Program-made: the position numbers and the translations under genes
Shown here: positions 1 to 8,985 of the stretch, in pieces
Numbering within the stretch: the first letter of the stretch is position 1
Layout: the number at the start of each line of letters is the position of its first letter
Source of the DNA: Bacillus thuringiensis
GTDB taxonomy: Bacteria > Bacillota > Bacilli > Bacillales > Bacillaceae_G
Direction of reading: 5' to 3'
NCBI RefSeq assembly: GCF_001182785.1
Contig: NZ_CP012099.1
Span: 866,501 to 930,500, forward strand
DNA length: 64,000 nucleotides
The notes under the pieces: generated by a model
What the model was told of the DNA's origin: nothing
The model's database searches: none
The model's input: only the letters and a program-made list of their open reading frames with translations

Positions 1-1041
1 GCTATTTACGTGCGTTGTTAAACTGCCTTTGCCGGCGATTTTGGCGACGATTGCACTAACTATCCAATTACCGAAATGGTTTTTATTTGTATGAATGCGG
101 AAATCAACAGGTTGCCCATCGAAGCGAAGTAATGAAATACCTTGCTGTACGATAAACTTTTTTAGATCATGTCCTTTTAATACGTGGTTTAGAAGAGTTT
201 CTAATGATTGATACTTTCTCAGTTTATTTTTTTCATTTTCGCGATAACGACAGTAGTAGCAATTCTCTGTTTGAGAATAAAATATTTGATGAATATTTCT
301 ACCAAAGCTCCCGTGTATTGGTTTCATGTACACAGATTTATACGTGCCAAGAAACCGTTCTACTTGTTCAAAATGCTGAAATGCTTCTGTGTTTGGTAAT
401 AAGTGTCTAATTGATTCGTCTTTTATAAGAAGTTGATGAACTTCCCATTTATTGAAAAATCCTGGGTTAAACCATGGAATGGAGTAGTCATATTCTAACT
501 TTCTTTTTGCTCTGACGATCGGTTTATAATTTTCTGCTTGTCGATTCGGTAATCGATCGTAAATAACATTTGGTAAAGGGACCTTTTTCTTTATCCATTG
601 TTTTTCTTGAAAGAAATATCCTTCAATCGTTTCTTCTTCCCAGTTTATATGCTGAACGCCAAAGACGAATACGAACGGTCGTAATGAGAATGGTGGTGTT
701 AACAACTCACTGAGAGCAATTGAACGATTTCCTAAAGGGTTAGAAGAATCATCATTAAAGCCAGTTGTAAAAATGCCGATTAATGGTCCGAAAATAATTG
801 TTTGGTTTTGTGTGAATGCATGAATAGTAGTTGATTGAGGTAGTAAAAGTTTTTCGGCAATATGTTTTCCGATAATAATTTCGCGAGTAAAGGAATAATG
901 AATTTTCACCTCTTCACTTGCAATGTGACGTATACCGAAGGAGAGGGATGTAATAGGTGGCGTAATAGAAAAAACGTAAGGTAAAGTAATGCTATTTGGA
1001 TGTTCATCTGAAATGTTTAATGTATATATATGTTCTTTCAA
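1..1041 (-). CDS. yheD: YheC/YheD-family ATP-grasp protein (YheD-like), 3' end outside window
   Basis: An open frame of 347 codons runs without a stop to the window edge, so the C-terminus is missing. The start is a TTG at 1041 preceded by a strong GAAAGGAGGT site about 10 bases upstream. The product resembles the endospore coat-associated YheC/YheD family, which has an ATP-grasp fold. The visible C-terminal part contains the ATP-grasp-like stretch FDGQPVDFRIHTNKN and a basic segment KPIHGSFGRNI that would bind ATP phosphates. It lies directly downstream of the paralogous yheC with 20 bases between, so the two are probably co-transcribed. In B. subtilis the pair is linked to spore coat. The substrate of the presumed ligase is unknown. 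Family assignment is confident; function is not. Confidence 0.85.
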   Translation of the reverse strand, partial: MKEHIYTLNISDEHPNSITLPYVFSITPPITSLSFGIRHIASEEVKIHYSFTREIIIGKHIAEKLLLPQSTTIHAFTQNQTIIFGPLIGIFTTGFNDDSSNPLGNRSIALSELLTPPFSLRPFVFVFGVQHINWEEETIEGYFFQEKQWIKKKVPLPNVIYDRLPNRQAENYKPIVRAKRKLEYDYSIPWFNPGFFNKWEVHQLLIKDESIRHLLPNTEAFQHFEQVERFLGTYKSVYMKPIHGSFGRNIHQIFYSQTENCYYCRYRENEKNKLRKYQSLETLLNHVLKGHDLKKFIVQQGISLLRFDGQPVDFRIHTNKNHFGNWIVSAIVAKIAGKGSLTTHVNS

Positions 1042-1061
1042 AATAGGTTTACCTCCTTTCA

Positions 1062-2114
1062 TTATGGTGTAAAGCGACTGAATTTAAGTGGTCCGTGAAA
1101 TATCTTTTCAGCTAATGAATCACTATGACGAATGTATTGTTCGTAAGGGGGAAGCGTGTTGACATACATAAGCCAAATTGCGCCTTTTTGATCCATAATT
1201 GTGGAAAGTTCTAGTTCAAATAACGAAGAATAAGACTGATCTAGTGTTTGGAATACTTCATTTATAATGTCGTGTAAAGCGTCTTGCAATAGTTGCACAC
1301 CCGTACTAGATAGTACGTATTTAATTTTTGAAAATGAATGTAATGAATCATCGGCCGTTGCTGAGGGTAAAAGTTGATTAGGAAATGAGCTTTTTTGTAT
1401 AAATTGACCGATAACATTCCAAGTTTGTTCTTTGTTTTTTTGCAAAATGGTTCGAATGTGGAGTGGATATGTTAATTGATTTGGTGGTTGTAGCATAGTG
1501 TGTGCTATGTAACGTGATGAAGGTATGTTAGATTTACACCAAGATATAAATTCGTCTGTCCGTTTTAATGGAAGAGAAGTATGGTATTTTTCATTTACTG
1601 TATCGATATGAAACGTTTTATTTTTGTAAGCAACTCGATATAAGTTATCCTTTGAATGTGTATTAGTGGGGCGTATAATAATGTCTTTAGTTTTTAACAA
1701 CAGTTTAAAAATGTTTTGTATCGTTGCCACTTCAAATTTTGGTATATAAGGAGACAGTTTTTTATTAGTGAGAAATAAATCATGTAGTTCACTTAAGTTA
1801 ATAAGTGTGTTATTTAAAAAGGTAGTGGAAGGACGATTGTGCAAAGAGTGAATAATTGATTTTGCTTTTTCAAAGTTTGTTTCCTCGTGAAAAGAATAAC
1901 GATCATATATATAAGAAGGAATAGGGAATGTTTGCTCTTTCCATTTTCCTGTATCTGTATCGTAAATAAGACCAGAAACAAGGTCTGTTTTAGGATCAAT
2001 ACAAAATGGCGTAAACTGAGCAACGACATTATGATAAAGCCGAGCGCGTTTAGCGATTTCGGTGTAATACGTTTGCTCATAATGAAGTTTAGAAGCTAAA
2101 AGACCGAGAACCAA
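1062..2114 (-). CDS. yheC: YheC/YheD-family ATP-grasp protein (YheC-like)
   Basis: This protein of about 350 residues is paralogous to the next gene downstream and belongs to the spore coat-associated YheC/YheD family. I prefer the TTG at 2114 as start: the GTG at 2123 overlaps the AAAGGAG site itself, while 2114 lies about 8 bases beyond it. The N-terminus (LGLLASKLHYEQTYYTEIAK) is the part usually conserved in YheC. The middle holds a segment IIIRPTNTHSKDNLYRV that matches the ATP-binding loop region of the ATP-grasp fold, and the C-terminus includes an acidic FELELSTIMD motif where metal ligands normally sit. It forms an operon with yheD and is divergent from yheB. Its biochemical reaction is not established. 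Confidence 0.85.
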   Translation of the reverse strand: MVLGLLASKLHYEQTYYTEIAKRARLYHNVVAQFTPFCIDPKTDLVSGLIYDTDTGKWKEQTFPIPSYIYDRYSFHEETNFEKAKSIIHSLHNRPSTTFLNNTLINLSELHDLFLTNKKLSPYIPKFEVATIQNIFKLLLKTKDIIIRPTNTHSKDNLYRVAYKNKTFHIDTVNEKYHTSLPLKRTDEFISWCKSNIPSSRYIAHTMLQPPNQLTYPLHIRTILQKNKEQTWNVIGQFIQKSSFPNQLLPSATADDSLHSFSKIKYVLSSTGVQLLQDALHDIINEVFQTLDQSYSSLFELELSTIMDQKGAIWLMYVNTLPPYEQYIRHSDSLAEKIFHGPLKFSRFTP

Positions 2115-2243
2115 CGAAATCACTCCTTTACTACTATTTGCATAATAGGCGAAGCTATATATTGCAAATACGTTTTTATACCATTATACTTTTGTCCGTA
2201 TGATGATATGCTATAGTTTTGGAGAAGTGAAAGGTTGATTGTA

Positions 2244-3380
2244 ATGAATATATGGTTAAATATGTTAACGACGACAGGACTCGGAGCGATTATTGGAGGA
2301 TATACGAATCATTTAGCGATAAAAATGTTATTTCGTCCTCATCGTCCTATTTATATCGGAAAGTTTCAAGTTCCATTTACACCAGGGTTAATTCCGAAGC
2401 GTCGTGATGAACTTGCTGTTCAATTAGGAAATATGGTTGTAGAACATTTGTTAACACCAGAAGGAATCGGAAAAAAGCTAACAAATGAAGAGTTTCAAAA
2501 AGGTTTAATCCACTGGGTGCAAGTAGAAGTGGATAAAGTAATTACGAATGAACAATCACTGCGACATATGTTAGAAAAATGGAATGTAGCGCATGTAGAA
2601 GAAGAAGCGACTCGAAAAATCGAACATGTTATTACAGAAAAAATTCATGCATTTTTAGCAGAGTATTATACATATACATGGGAACAGGCTTTACCTCATT
2701 CTGTAAATGAAAAAGTAGAGAATGTGATTCCGAATGTCTCGGCGTTTATTTTAGAGCGAGGAATTAGCTTTTTTGAAAGTGAAGAAGGGAAAGCACGTCT
2801 TTCAAAAATGATTGATGATTTCTTCGCTTCTCGCGGAACGCTACTTAACTTAGTCGGAATGTTTTTAGGAAATGTAAGTGTAGTGGATCGTGTGCAGCCA
2901 GAAGTTATTAAGTTTTTAGGTCAAGATGGTACAAAGCAGCTTTTAACTGACGTACTGCAAAAAGAGTGGGAAAAGTTAAAAGGAAGAGATGTAAAAGAAT
3001 TAGAAGCATTTGTAGAGAAAGAAATGATTGTAAGCTCCGTGCTGTCAGCAGTTAAAGTAGAGGAAACTGTGAGTAAGTTTTTAAATCAATCTGTTCAGCA
3101 AGCATGTGAACCAGTTCGAGAAACAATTATTGAAAAAGTGGTTCCAAGCGCAGTAACGAAAGGCTTGAAGTGGGGAACAGAAAACGTAGAGAGTATACTA
3201 AACAATCTACACCTTGCGGAAATTGTCCAGCAAGAAGTGTCTACATTTTCAACAGAAAGATTAGAAGACTTAGTTCTGTCTATTACAAAAAACGAATTGA
3301 AAATGATTACGTATTTAGGGGCGTTATTAGGCGGAATGATTGGTCTCGTGCAAGGATTGTTATTATTGTTTCTTAGATAA
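2244..3380 (+). CDS. yheB: UPF0754 / DUF445 membrane protein YheB
   Basis: A 378-residue protein of the UPF0754 (DUF445) family, the length usual for Bacillus members. The start is the ATG at 2244 because GTGAAAGG lies about 10 bases upstream; an in-frame TTG at 2235 has no spacing for a ribosome site. One hydrophobic helix lies at the N-terminus ([20 protein letters not shown]) and another at the extreme C-terminus ([15 protein letters not shown]). Between them is a long charged helical region, so both ends are probably in the membrane. The conserved N-terminal motifs [12 protein letters not shown] and [14 protein letters not shown] are clear. The role is unknown. It is divergent from yheC and precedes yheA, as in B. 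subtilis. Confidence 0.88.
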   Translation: MNIWLNMLTTTGLGAIIGGYTNHLAIKMLFRPHRPIYIGKFQVPFTPGLIPKRRDELAVQLGNMVVEHLLTPEGIGKKLTNEEFQKGLIHWVQVEVDKVITNEQSLRHMLEKWNVAHVEEEATRKIEHVITEKIHAFLAEYYTYTWEQALPHSVNEKVENVIPNVSAFILERGISFFESEEGKARLSKMIDDFFASRGTLLNLVGMFLGNVSVVDRVQPEVIKFLGQDGTKQLLTDVLQKEWEKLKGRDVKELEAFVEKEMIVSSVLSAVKVEETVSKFLNQSVQQACEPVRETIIEKVVPSAVTKGLKWGTENVESILNNLHLAEIVQQEVSTFSTERLEDLVLSITKNELKMITYLGALLGGMIGLVQGLLLLFLR

Positions 3381-3522
3381 TAAGGTGAGTACATAGAAAT
3401 AAAAGTGAAATTTCTTCACATCTCTTGCATAGTTTGATATGGTAAGAAGAGGTGCGTATGTAAATGCACTGAAAAGGCAGTGCGAGTCAAATGCGCTAGC
3501 CTTCTAAAGGAGGAAAAATAAA

Positions 3523-3879
3523 ATGACAAAGAACATTCATGATGTTGCATATGAATTACAAAAAGCAATCGCTGAAAACGAAGACTTCAAAACGTTAAAA
3601 GAGAGCTACGCGGCAGTACAAGGAGATGCAGCTTCAAAGAACTTATTTGATGAGTTCCGTACAATGCAACTTGGCCTACAACAAAAAATGATGCAAGGTC
3701 AAGAAATCACTGAAGAAGACAACCAAAAAGCACAAGAAGTTGTAGCTCGCATTCAACAAGATGCTAAGATTACAAAATTAATGGAAACTGAGCAACGCCT
3801 AAACGTTGTAATCGGTGACGTTAACAAAATTATCATGAAGCCACTTGAAGAATTATATAGCGCGCAACAACAAGCGTAA
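3523..3879 (+). CDS. yheA: UPF0342 / YlbF-YmcA family protein YheA
   Basis: A 118-residue, strongly helical cytoplasmic protein of the UPF0342 family, distantly related to the YlbF/YmcA proteins. It starts with ATG nine bases after a near-perfect AAAGGAGGA site. The sequence is rich in Gln, Glu and Lys with heptad-like spacing and no membrane segment, consistent with a helical-bundle oligomer. YlbF and YmcA act with YaaT as regulators of RNase Y in B. subtilis, but YheA itself has no proven role. A strong terminator follows immediately, so the gene ends a transcription unit that may begin at yheB or in the 140-base gap upstream. Confidence 0.88.
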   Translation: MTKNIHDVAYELQKAIAENEDFKTLKESYAAVQGDAASKNLFDEFRTMQLGLQQKMMQGQEITEEDNQKAQEVVARIQQDAKITKLMETEQRLNVVIGDVNKIIMKPLEELYSAQQQA

Positions 3880-3885
3880 TAGTGG

Positions 3886-3916
3886 AAGACGCTCCTAGTT
3901 TAGGAGCGTCTTTTTT
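3886..3916 (+). terminator. Rho-independent terminator after yheA
   Basis: A perfect 12-bp stem (arms 3886-3897 and 3901-3912) closes a 3-base loop and runs into six T residues seven bases after the yheA stop. Confidence 0.9.
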
Positions 3917-3950
3917 GTTTAGGGAATTTAATAGTTATACCACAAAAACT

Positions 3951-3992
3951 CCCTTTCAAAATAGCTATTTCTTATTGGTTATTTTGAAAGGG
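3951..3992 (-). terminator. Terminator for the HAAS-lipoprotein operon
   Basis: Arms CCCTTTCAAAATA (3951-3963) and TATTTTGAAAGGG (3980-3992) form a 13-bp stem with a 16-base loop. On the minus strand the stem is followed by AGTTTTTG, so it terminates the minus-strand genes that end at 4009. Confidence 0.75.
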
Positions 3993-4008
3993 ATATGTAA
4001 CACATCTG

Positions 4009-4614
4009 TTAATTTTTTTTATTGCTGTTAATTGAAGTTTTAATATTTTTTTCGTTCAAAAACGTTTCAATCTCTTTTTGTTTCCTCCCATTTATTTTCT
4101 CAAGGCGTTTTGTAAAAGAAAAATTGGCTTTGAATAAGTTACCATCTTGGGTGAGTTTGTCTAATTCTTGATCTAGCTCTACGAAAATATCCGTAGATGA
4201 TGACATAAATGCATAGATTTCTTTTGAAGGTTTTTTATAATCAGTAGGTAAATTATTATTACTAATAAACTCATGGAAATTCATATCGTTTTGTTTCGCT
4301 AAATCAATTAGTTTTTGTAATTTTTCTCGGTCAGATTCCGTGAAATTCTTATCAGAATTTGTTGAAGCGAGAGGGATAATATTTTCAGATAACTCCCAAC
4401 TATAATCTATATAATTTTTTATATTTTGTTTCATTTCGTCTTCACTAATAGTTTCGTTTTTCTTTGAGGAACTAAATATATTTTCTGGAACTTTAATAGC
4501 AACATCTTTAATAGATTGTACATCGTTTTCTTCCTTAGGTTGTACACTGTTTGAACAAGCTGATAGAAATAACATTGTAAGTAAAATGAGTGGATATAAA
4601 ATATACTTTTTCAT
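4009..4614 (-). CDS. Putative lipoprotein of unknown function
   Basis: A 201-residue protein with a typical type-II signal: Met-Lys-Lys, a hydrophobic core and the lipobox LSAC, predicting lipid attachment at Cys20. The mature part is hydrophilic, helical and rich in Lys, Asn and Ser, with no motif that I recognise. It starts at an ATG seven bases after AAAGGAGAT and lies 21 bases downstream of the HAAS-domain gene, so the two form an operon. The pairing suggests a role tied to the envelope, possibly as an outer-face partner of the membrane protein; this is inference only. Confidence 0.75.
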   Translation of the reverse strand: MKKYILYPLILLTMLFLSACSNSVQPKEENDVQSIKDVAIKVPENIFSSSKKNETISEDEMKQNIKNYIDYSWELSENIIPLASTNSDKNFTESDREKLQKLIDLAKQNDMNFHEFISNNNLPTDYKKPSKEIYAFMSSSTDIFVELDQELDKLTQDGNLFKANFSFTKRLEKINGRKQKEIETFLNEKNIKTSINSNKKN

Positions 4615-4635
4615 AGTAATCTCCTTTTACATTCA

Positions 4636-5196
4636 TTAGTATCTTTGTAAAATAGCTAAATTCCATTTTAAATACTTAACTAAAAGTGAGTATATATGTT
4701 TTATCATTTGGTAAGATATGACGGATATTAGTAAGCCGATGCAAAAAGCTATGAATACATTGTAAACATCGGAATAACTGATTTGATGAAACCCTTTAAA
4801 GAATCCTAATCCTATTAATAAGATAGGTGAAATAATTAATAACGGAGTGGCAATTATAAGTGCTAGAAGAAGCGGTAATAGAAAGAGTAGTACGAAAAAA
4901 GCGATAATGATACATATAAAGTTTAAAACACTTAAGCTCATAACAGAAAACAGTGCTGTCATAATATTTTTTAGGCTGCGTCTATTGTCAGCGTTGCTTA
5001 TTGCATGTGAAACAGTAAGTTCTTTAGCGATAGTTTTAGGGTTTCCTAGCTTTTTAGAAATTTCCTCTTCAGATATTCCATCTTGTTTACCACTAATAAA
5101 ATGAGTTTCGTACTCCGAGATAATATCCTCCTTTTCTGAATTAGGCATATTCCATAGGGAAGAACTAAGTTGTTCTAAAAATTCATTTTTGTTCAT
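4636..5196 (-). CDS. HAAS (DUF1700)-domain membrane protein
   Basis: A 186-residue protein with an N-terminal helical HAAS/DUF1700 domain. It includes the hallmark stretch FLEQLSSSLWNMPNSEKED, then ISEYETHF and EISKKLGNPKTIAKEL at residues of about 5-60. Several hydrophobic helices follow (about 75-170). The ATG at 5196 is chosen over the in-frame TTG at 5205 because AAAGGA lies at the right distance. HAAS proteins are usually encoded next to a PadR-type repressor and are thought to be part of a regulatory pair. No PadR gene is visible on either side here, so this copy appears to have lost or never had that partner. Confidence 0.75.
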   Translation of the reverse strand: MNKNEFLEQLSSSLWNMPNSEKEDIISEYETHFISGKQDGISEEEISKKLGNPKTIAKELTVSHAISNADNRRSLKNIMTALFSVMSLSVLNFICIIIAFFVLLFLLPLLLALIIATPLLIISPILLIGLGFFKGFHQISYSDVYNVFIAFCIGLLISVISYQMIKHIYSLLVKYLKWNLAILQRY

Positions 5197-5205
5197 AACA
5201 ATCAC

Positions 5206-5631
5206 TTTCCTTTATAAAATGATGAATTATGGCTGAAAATCCTATCTTTTTTCTAAACAGCACACTCAATCTATATCTACTTTTTGAAAGGAGATATACT
5301 AATTGTGAATAACATTCCAAATAATGGGTATTCCGTTATTTATAAATATATCACTTACTATTGTTCTTTGCAAGGTACTATAAATTTGTTAATAATGTGA
5401 ATAGGTGGAAGTATTTTTGTACATTTTTAGAAGAGATATAAAAATGTTATTTTAAGATAAACAAAAGGTTGTAAGCGTATTCTTTAAATATTGTCAAAAT
5501 AATGTCGAATTCATATTCTTGGAAAAATAATGCATTTGTACTATAATGATAAACGATACTTCACCACATTAATTAACCAGGTGAAATTAAAATCTTTATT
5601 ACACACATTATGAAATAAAGGGTGATTAGTT
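5206..5631. other. Intergenic region upstream of alsS
   Basis: A 426-base gap between the divergent HAAS gene and alsS. It contains the alsS promoter and a leader inverted repeat (listed separately). It also has a possible 31-codon reading frame (5305-5400, GTG start after GAAAGGAG), which I do not regard as a gene because its product resembles nothing and composition is like the surrounding non-coding DNA. Confidence 0.4.
5519..5547 (+). promoter_or_regulatory. Probable sigma-A promoter of alsSD
   Basis: A TTGGAA box (5519-5524) is separated by exactly 17 bases from a perfect TATAAT (5542-5547), about 85 bases before the alsS start. An inverted repeat TTCACC/GGTGAA (5560-5565 and 5580-5585) lies at the predicted 5' end of the transcript and could be an operator. 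No alsR gene is adjacent. Confidence 0.65.
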
Positions 5632-7320
5632 TTGAGTACAGGTGTAAAAGCAAACGACGTGAAGACAAAAACAAAAGGAGCAGATCTTGTTGTTGATTGT
5701 TTAATTAAACAAGGTGTTACACATGTTTTCGGTATTCCAGGAGCAAAGATTGACTCTGTATTTGATGTACTGCAAGAAAGAGGACCAGAGTTAATCGTTT
5801 GTCGTCATGAACAAAATGCAGCATTTATGGCAGCTGCTATTGGTAGATTAACAGGGAAACCGGGCGTATGTCTTGTAACTTCAGGACCAGGGACATCAAA
5901 TTTAGCGACAGGTCTTGTTACTGCGAATGCGGAGAGTGATCCCGTTGTTGCTTTAGCTGGTGCAGTTCCGCGTACAGATCGATTAAAACGTACGCATCAA
6001 TCTATGGATAATGCTGCACTATTCGAACCAATCACAAAATATAGCGTAGAAGTAGAGCATCCTGATAATGTGCCAGAAGCACTTAGTAATGCATTTCGAA
6101 GTGCGACTTCCACAAATCCGGGAGCTACTTTAGTAAGTCTTCCGCAAGACGTTATGACTGCGGAAACAACTGTAGAGTCTATCGGTGCGCTTTCTAAGCC
6201 ACAACTTGGAATCGCTCCCACAAATGATATTACATATGTAGTAGAAAAAATAAAATCAGCGAAATTACCAGTTATTTTACTCGGTATGAGAGCGAGCACA
6301 AATGAAGTGACGAAAGCTGTTCGTAAATTAATTGCGGATACAGAACTTCCTGTCGTTGAAACATATCAAGCAGCTGGTGCGATTTCACGTGAGTTAGAAG
6401 ATCATTTCTTCGGCCGCGTTGGATTATTCCGTAACCAACCAGGTGATATTTTACTAGAAGAAGCAGACCTTGTGATTTCTATCGGTTATGATCCAATCGA
6501 GTATGATCCAAAGTTTTGGAATAAACTTGGCGACAGAACGATTATTCATCTTGACGACCATCAAGCAGATATCGACCATGATTACCAACCAGAGCGTGAA
6601 TTAATTGGTGATATTGCCTTAACGGTAAATAGCATCGCGGAGAAATTACCGAAACTTGTATTAAGTACGAAATCAGAAGCGGTGTTAGAACGATTACGCG
6701 CAAAATTATCAGAACAAGCAGAAGTTCCGAACCGTGCTTCGGAGGGTGTTACGCACCCACTTCAAGTGATTCGTACACTTCGTTCTTTAATTAGTGACGA
6801 TACAACTGTTACATGTGACATCGGTTCCCATTCTATTTGGATGGCGAGATGTTTCCGTTCTTATGAACCACGTAGATTATTATTTAGTAACGGCATGCAA
6901 ACGTTAGGTGTTGCACTTCCTTGGGCAATTGCCGCTACTTTAGTAGAACCAGGTAAAAAAGTAGTTTCCGTATCAGGTGATGGTGGTTTCTTATTCTCTT
7001 CGATGGAGTTAGAAACAGCAGTACGTTTAAATTCGCCGATCGTACATCTTGTTTGGAGAGACGGCACATATGATATGGTTGCATTCCAACAAATGATGAA
7101 ATACGGCAGAACATCAGCTACAGAGTTTGGCGATGTTGATCTTGTGAAATATGCGGAAAGTTTCGGGGCGTTAGGTCTTCGTGTTAACACGCCTGATGAA
7201 TTAGAAGGGGTATTAAAAGAAGCATTAGCAGCAGATGGTCCTGTCATTATTGATATTCCAATTGACTATCGTGACAACATTAAATTAAGCGAAAAATTAT
7301 TACCAAACCAATTAAACTAA
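5632..7320 (+). CDS. alsS: Catabolic acetolactate synthase AlsS
   Basis: Condenses two pyruvate molecules to 2-acetolactate with thiamine diphosphate, the first step of the acetoin/butanediol overflow pathway in the cytoplasm. The 562-residue protein has the standard order: N-terminal ThDP pyrimidine domain ([11 protein letters not shown], catalytic Glu in [11 protein letters not shown]), central domain, and C-terminal PP domain ([15 protein letters not shown] then VWRDGTYDM). The metal-binding Asp after the Trp is conserved, and the Arg before it lies at a variable position in this subfamily. The close match to B. subtilis AlsS supports the catabolic rather than the biosynthetic IlvB type. 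TTG start with GGGTGAT upstream. alsD follows 16 bases downstream, forming an operon. Confidence 0.95.
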   Translation: MSTGVKANDVKTKTKGADLVVDCLIKQGVTHVFGIPGAKIDSVFDVLQERGPELIVCRHEQNAAFMAAAIGRLTGKPGVCLVTSGPGTSNLATGLVTANAESDPVVALAGAVPRTDRLKRTHQSMDNAALFEPITKYSVEVEHPDNVPEALSNAFRSATSTNPGATLVSLPQDVMTAETTVESIGALSKPQLGIAPTNDITYVVEKIKSAKLPVILLGMRASTNEVTKAVRKLIADTELPVVETYQAAGAISRELEDHFFGRVGLFRNQPGDILLEEADLVISIGYDPIEYDPKFWNKLGDRTIIHLDDHQADIDHDYQPERELIGDIALTVNSIAEKLPKLVLSTKSEAVLERLRAKLSEQAEVPNRASEGVTHPLQVIRTLRSLISDDTTVTCDIGSHSIWMARCFRSYEPRRLLFSNGMQTLGVALPWAIAATLVEPGKKVVSVSGDGGFLFSSMELETAVRLNSPIVHLVWRDGTYDMVAFQQMMKYGRTSATEFGDVDLVKYAESFGALGLRVNTPDELEGVLKEALAADGPVIIDIPIDYRDNIKLSEKLLPNQLN

Positions 7321-7336
7321 TGGAGGCAGATTTGAG

Positions 7337-8095
7337 ATGACTGTTGCGCAATTAATTGATATTGATGCAAAAAAAACGAAAACGAGTAATGAAGTATATC
7401 AAACATCTACAATGCTTGCGCTATTAGATGGTATATATGATGGTGTGATTAGCTTTGAAGATTTGAAAAAACATGGTGATTTCGGCATCGGCACATTTGA
7501 TCAATTAGATGGTGAAATGATTGCATTTGATAATGAATTTTATCATTTACGTTCAGACGGTTCAGCGGAAAAAGTAGAGCCAGAAGAAACAACGCCATTT
7601 GCGACTGTAACGTTTTTTGAAAAAGAAATGAGTTATACGGTAGAGCGTCCGATGAATCGTGAAGAAGTTGAAGCATTATTACATGAATTAATGCCAAGTA
7701 AAAACTTATTTTACGGTATTCGAATGGACGGTACGTTCCGTGAAGTAAGGACGAGAACTGTTCCAAGACAAGAAAAACCGTATACACCGCTCGTTGAAGT
7801 GACGAAATCACAACCAATCTTTTCATTTGAAAATACAGAAGGTACGCTTGCTGGATTTTGGACACCAGATTATGCGCAAGGTATTGGGGTAGCTGGATTT
7901 CACTTACATTATATTGATGATGAAAGAAGCGGGGGTGGACATGTTTTCGACTATGTTATAGAAAACTGTACGATCCAAATTTGTCAAAAAGCTCATATGC
8001 ATTTAGCACTTCCAGAAACAGCTGATTTTATGGCGGCTGAATTATCAAGAGAAAACTTAGAGGATAATATTGCAACTGCGGAAGGTGCAGAGTAA
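7337..8095 (+). CDS. alsD: Alpha-acetolactate decarboxylase AlsD
   Basis: Converts 2-acetolactate to acetoin, completing the two-step pathway begun by AlsS. The 252-residue length is normal. The zinc-binding motif is visible near residue 190-210: HLHYIDDERSGGGH gives the three histidine ligands, and the upstream Glu in the FENTEGTLAGFW stretch fits the active-site region. ATG start eight bases after TGGAGG. Co-transcribed with alsS and closed by a strong terminator. Acetoin production limits acidification during growth on excess sugar; the pair would be expected to respond to acetate or pyruvate, but no regulator gene is adjacent. Confidence 0.95.
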   Translation: MTVAQLIDIDAKKTKTSNEVYQTSTMLALLDGIYDGVISFEDLKKHGDFGIGTFDQLDGEMIAFDNEFYHLRSDGSAEKVEPEETTPFATVTFFEKEMSYTVERPMNREEVEALLHELMPSKNLFYGIRMDGTFREVRTRTVPRQEKPYTPLVEVTKSQPIFSFENTEGTLAGFWTPDYAQGIGVAGFHLHYIDDERSGGGHVFDYVIENCTIQICQKAHMHLALPETADFMAAELSRENLEDNIATAEGAE

Positions 8096-8101
8096 AAGGG
8101 A

Positions 8102-8133
8102 AAGACTGTTCCATTTTGGAACAGTCTTCTTTT
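8102..8133 (+). terminator. Terminator of alsSD
   Basis: A perfect 11-bp stem (8102-8112 with 8118-8128), 5-base loop and CTTTTATT tail, seven bases after the alsD stop. Confidence 0.88.
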
Positions 8134-8149
8134 ATTCGTAATGTTATTA

Positions 8150-8231
8150 TTTGTCGATAAATCGATATTTCTTGTCGAACCGTTGATATATTGTAAGTTA
8201 TGATAGATATATTTGAAAAATCGTTGATATT
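8150..8231. repeat. Dispersed repeat, copy 1 (TTGATAT-rich, ~82 bp)
   Basis: This segment matches 44086-44167 over its whole length with roughly 80% identity, sharing blocks such as TTTGTCG, TAAATCGATAT, CGTTGATATATT and AATCGTTGATAT. It contains several GTTGATAT words and begins after the alsD terminator. It stops at the stop codon of the DNA glycosylase gene. A weaker relative lies near 18240-18275. It is probably one of the short non-coding repeat families of B. cereus group genomes, though I cannot say which. Confidence 0.65.
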
Positions 8232-8233
8232 GC

Positions 8234-8851
8234 TTATTTCTTTGAAACAAACGGATGTCCCTCATAATAAAAACGCCACGGATAATGTACAGCTTCTTCT
8301 GCATAGTCGATATTAATACGAGGTCCTGCTGCTATTTTATATTGTGATGATATGTGTTCATCTTCTGGGACGAGTTCAATATGTAATGTGTCACTTTGTA
8401 ATGATAAGCCTCGTTCTTCTAAAGTAATTCCGAGGGCACGGCATAGTTTGCCAGGACCGTTTGTTAAATTTTTGTACTGCGCTTTTGTAATGTCTGTTTT
8501 GTTGTAGCGTGCTAGTTTTATTTCTTCTATTCCATTTACCGGCTCAAGGGCTCGAATGAGAACACCTTGCGGGGTGCCAACTGGTGCTGTAATAACGTTA
8601 AAACAATGATACATACCGTAAATTAAATATACGTAAGCATGCCCTGGTGCGCCAAACATGACTTCTGTGCGGTCTGTCCGTCTGCCGCCGTAACTATGTG
8701 CGGCCTTATCATCTGGGCCTTTATATGCTTCTACTTCTACAATGATTCCGCTTCGCTTTATTCCGTCTACAATATGAACGAGTTTTTGCCCGAGTAATTT
8801 TTTTGCTACTTCTAACGTATCGCCTTCATAAAAGGAAGGAGGTGCCTGCAT
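8234..8851 (-). CDS. 3-methyladenine DNA glycosylase (AAG/MPG family)
   Basis: Removes alkylated or deaminated purines from DNA, starting base-excision repair. The 205-residue protein matches the AAG family from end to end: LGQKLVH near the N-terminus, the catalytic Glu within [40 protein letters not shown] with the base-flipping Tyr, and [12 protein letters not shown] toward the C-terminus. ATG start with AAAGGAG upstream on the minus strand. It is a single gene between the alsSD terminator and the divergent HAD gene; its stop codon sits three bases from a dispersed repeat. Confidence 0.93.
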   Translation of the reverse strand: MQAPPSFYEGDTLEVAKKLLGQKLVHIVDGIKRSGIIVEVEAYKGPDDKAAHSYGGRRTDRTEVMFGAPGHAYVYLIYGMYHCFNVITAPVGTPQGVLIRALEPVNGIEEIKLARYNKTDITKAQYKNLTNGPGKLCRALGITLEERGLSLQSDTLHIELVPEDEHISSQYKIAAGPRINIDYAEEAVHYPWRFYYEGHPFVSKK

Positions 8852-8985
8852 TGTACTATCTCCTTTGCTAAGTGTATATGTATATAGTAAACCAAATTTT
8901 CAGTAGTAATTCTAACTCGTTCTATTTATCGAGTGTATTTCATAAATTATGGATAGAGTACAACAGCGAAGAGGGGGAGTGCGAC

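Noticed and set aside
204..410. Plus-strand frames of 60-70 codons inside yheD
   Set aside because: They are antisense to a continuous coding frame with a good start and family motifs.
5632..7320. Arg in place of Asn in the thiamine-diphosphate motif of AlsS (VWRDG)
   Set aside because: This position varies among catabolic acetolactate synthases; the neighbouring metal-binding Asp is kept, so no loss of function is implied.
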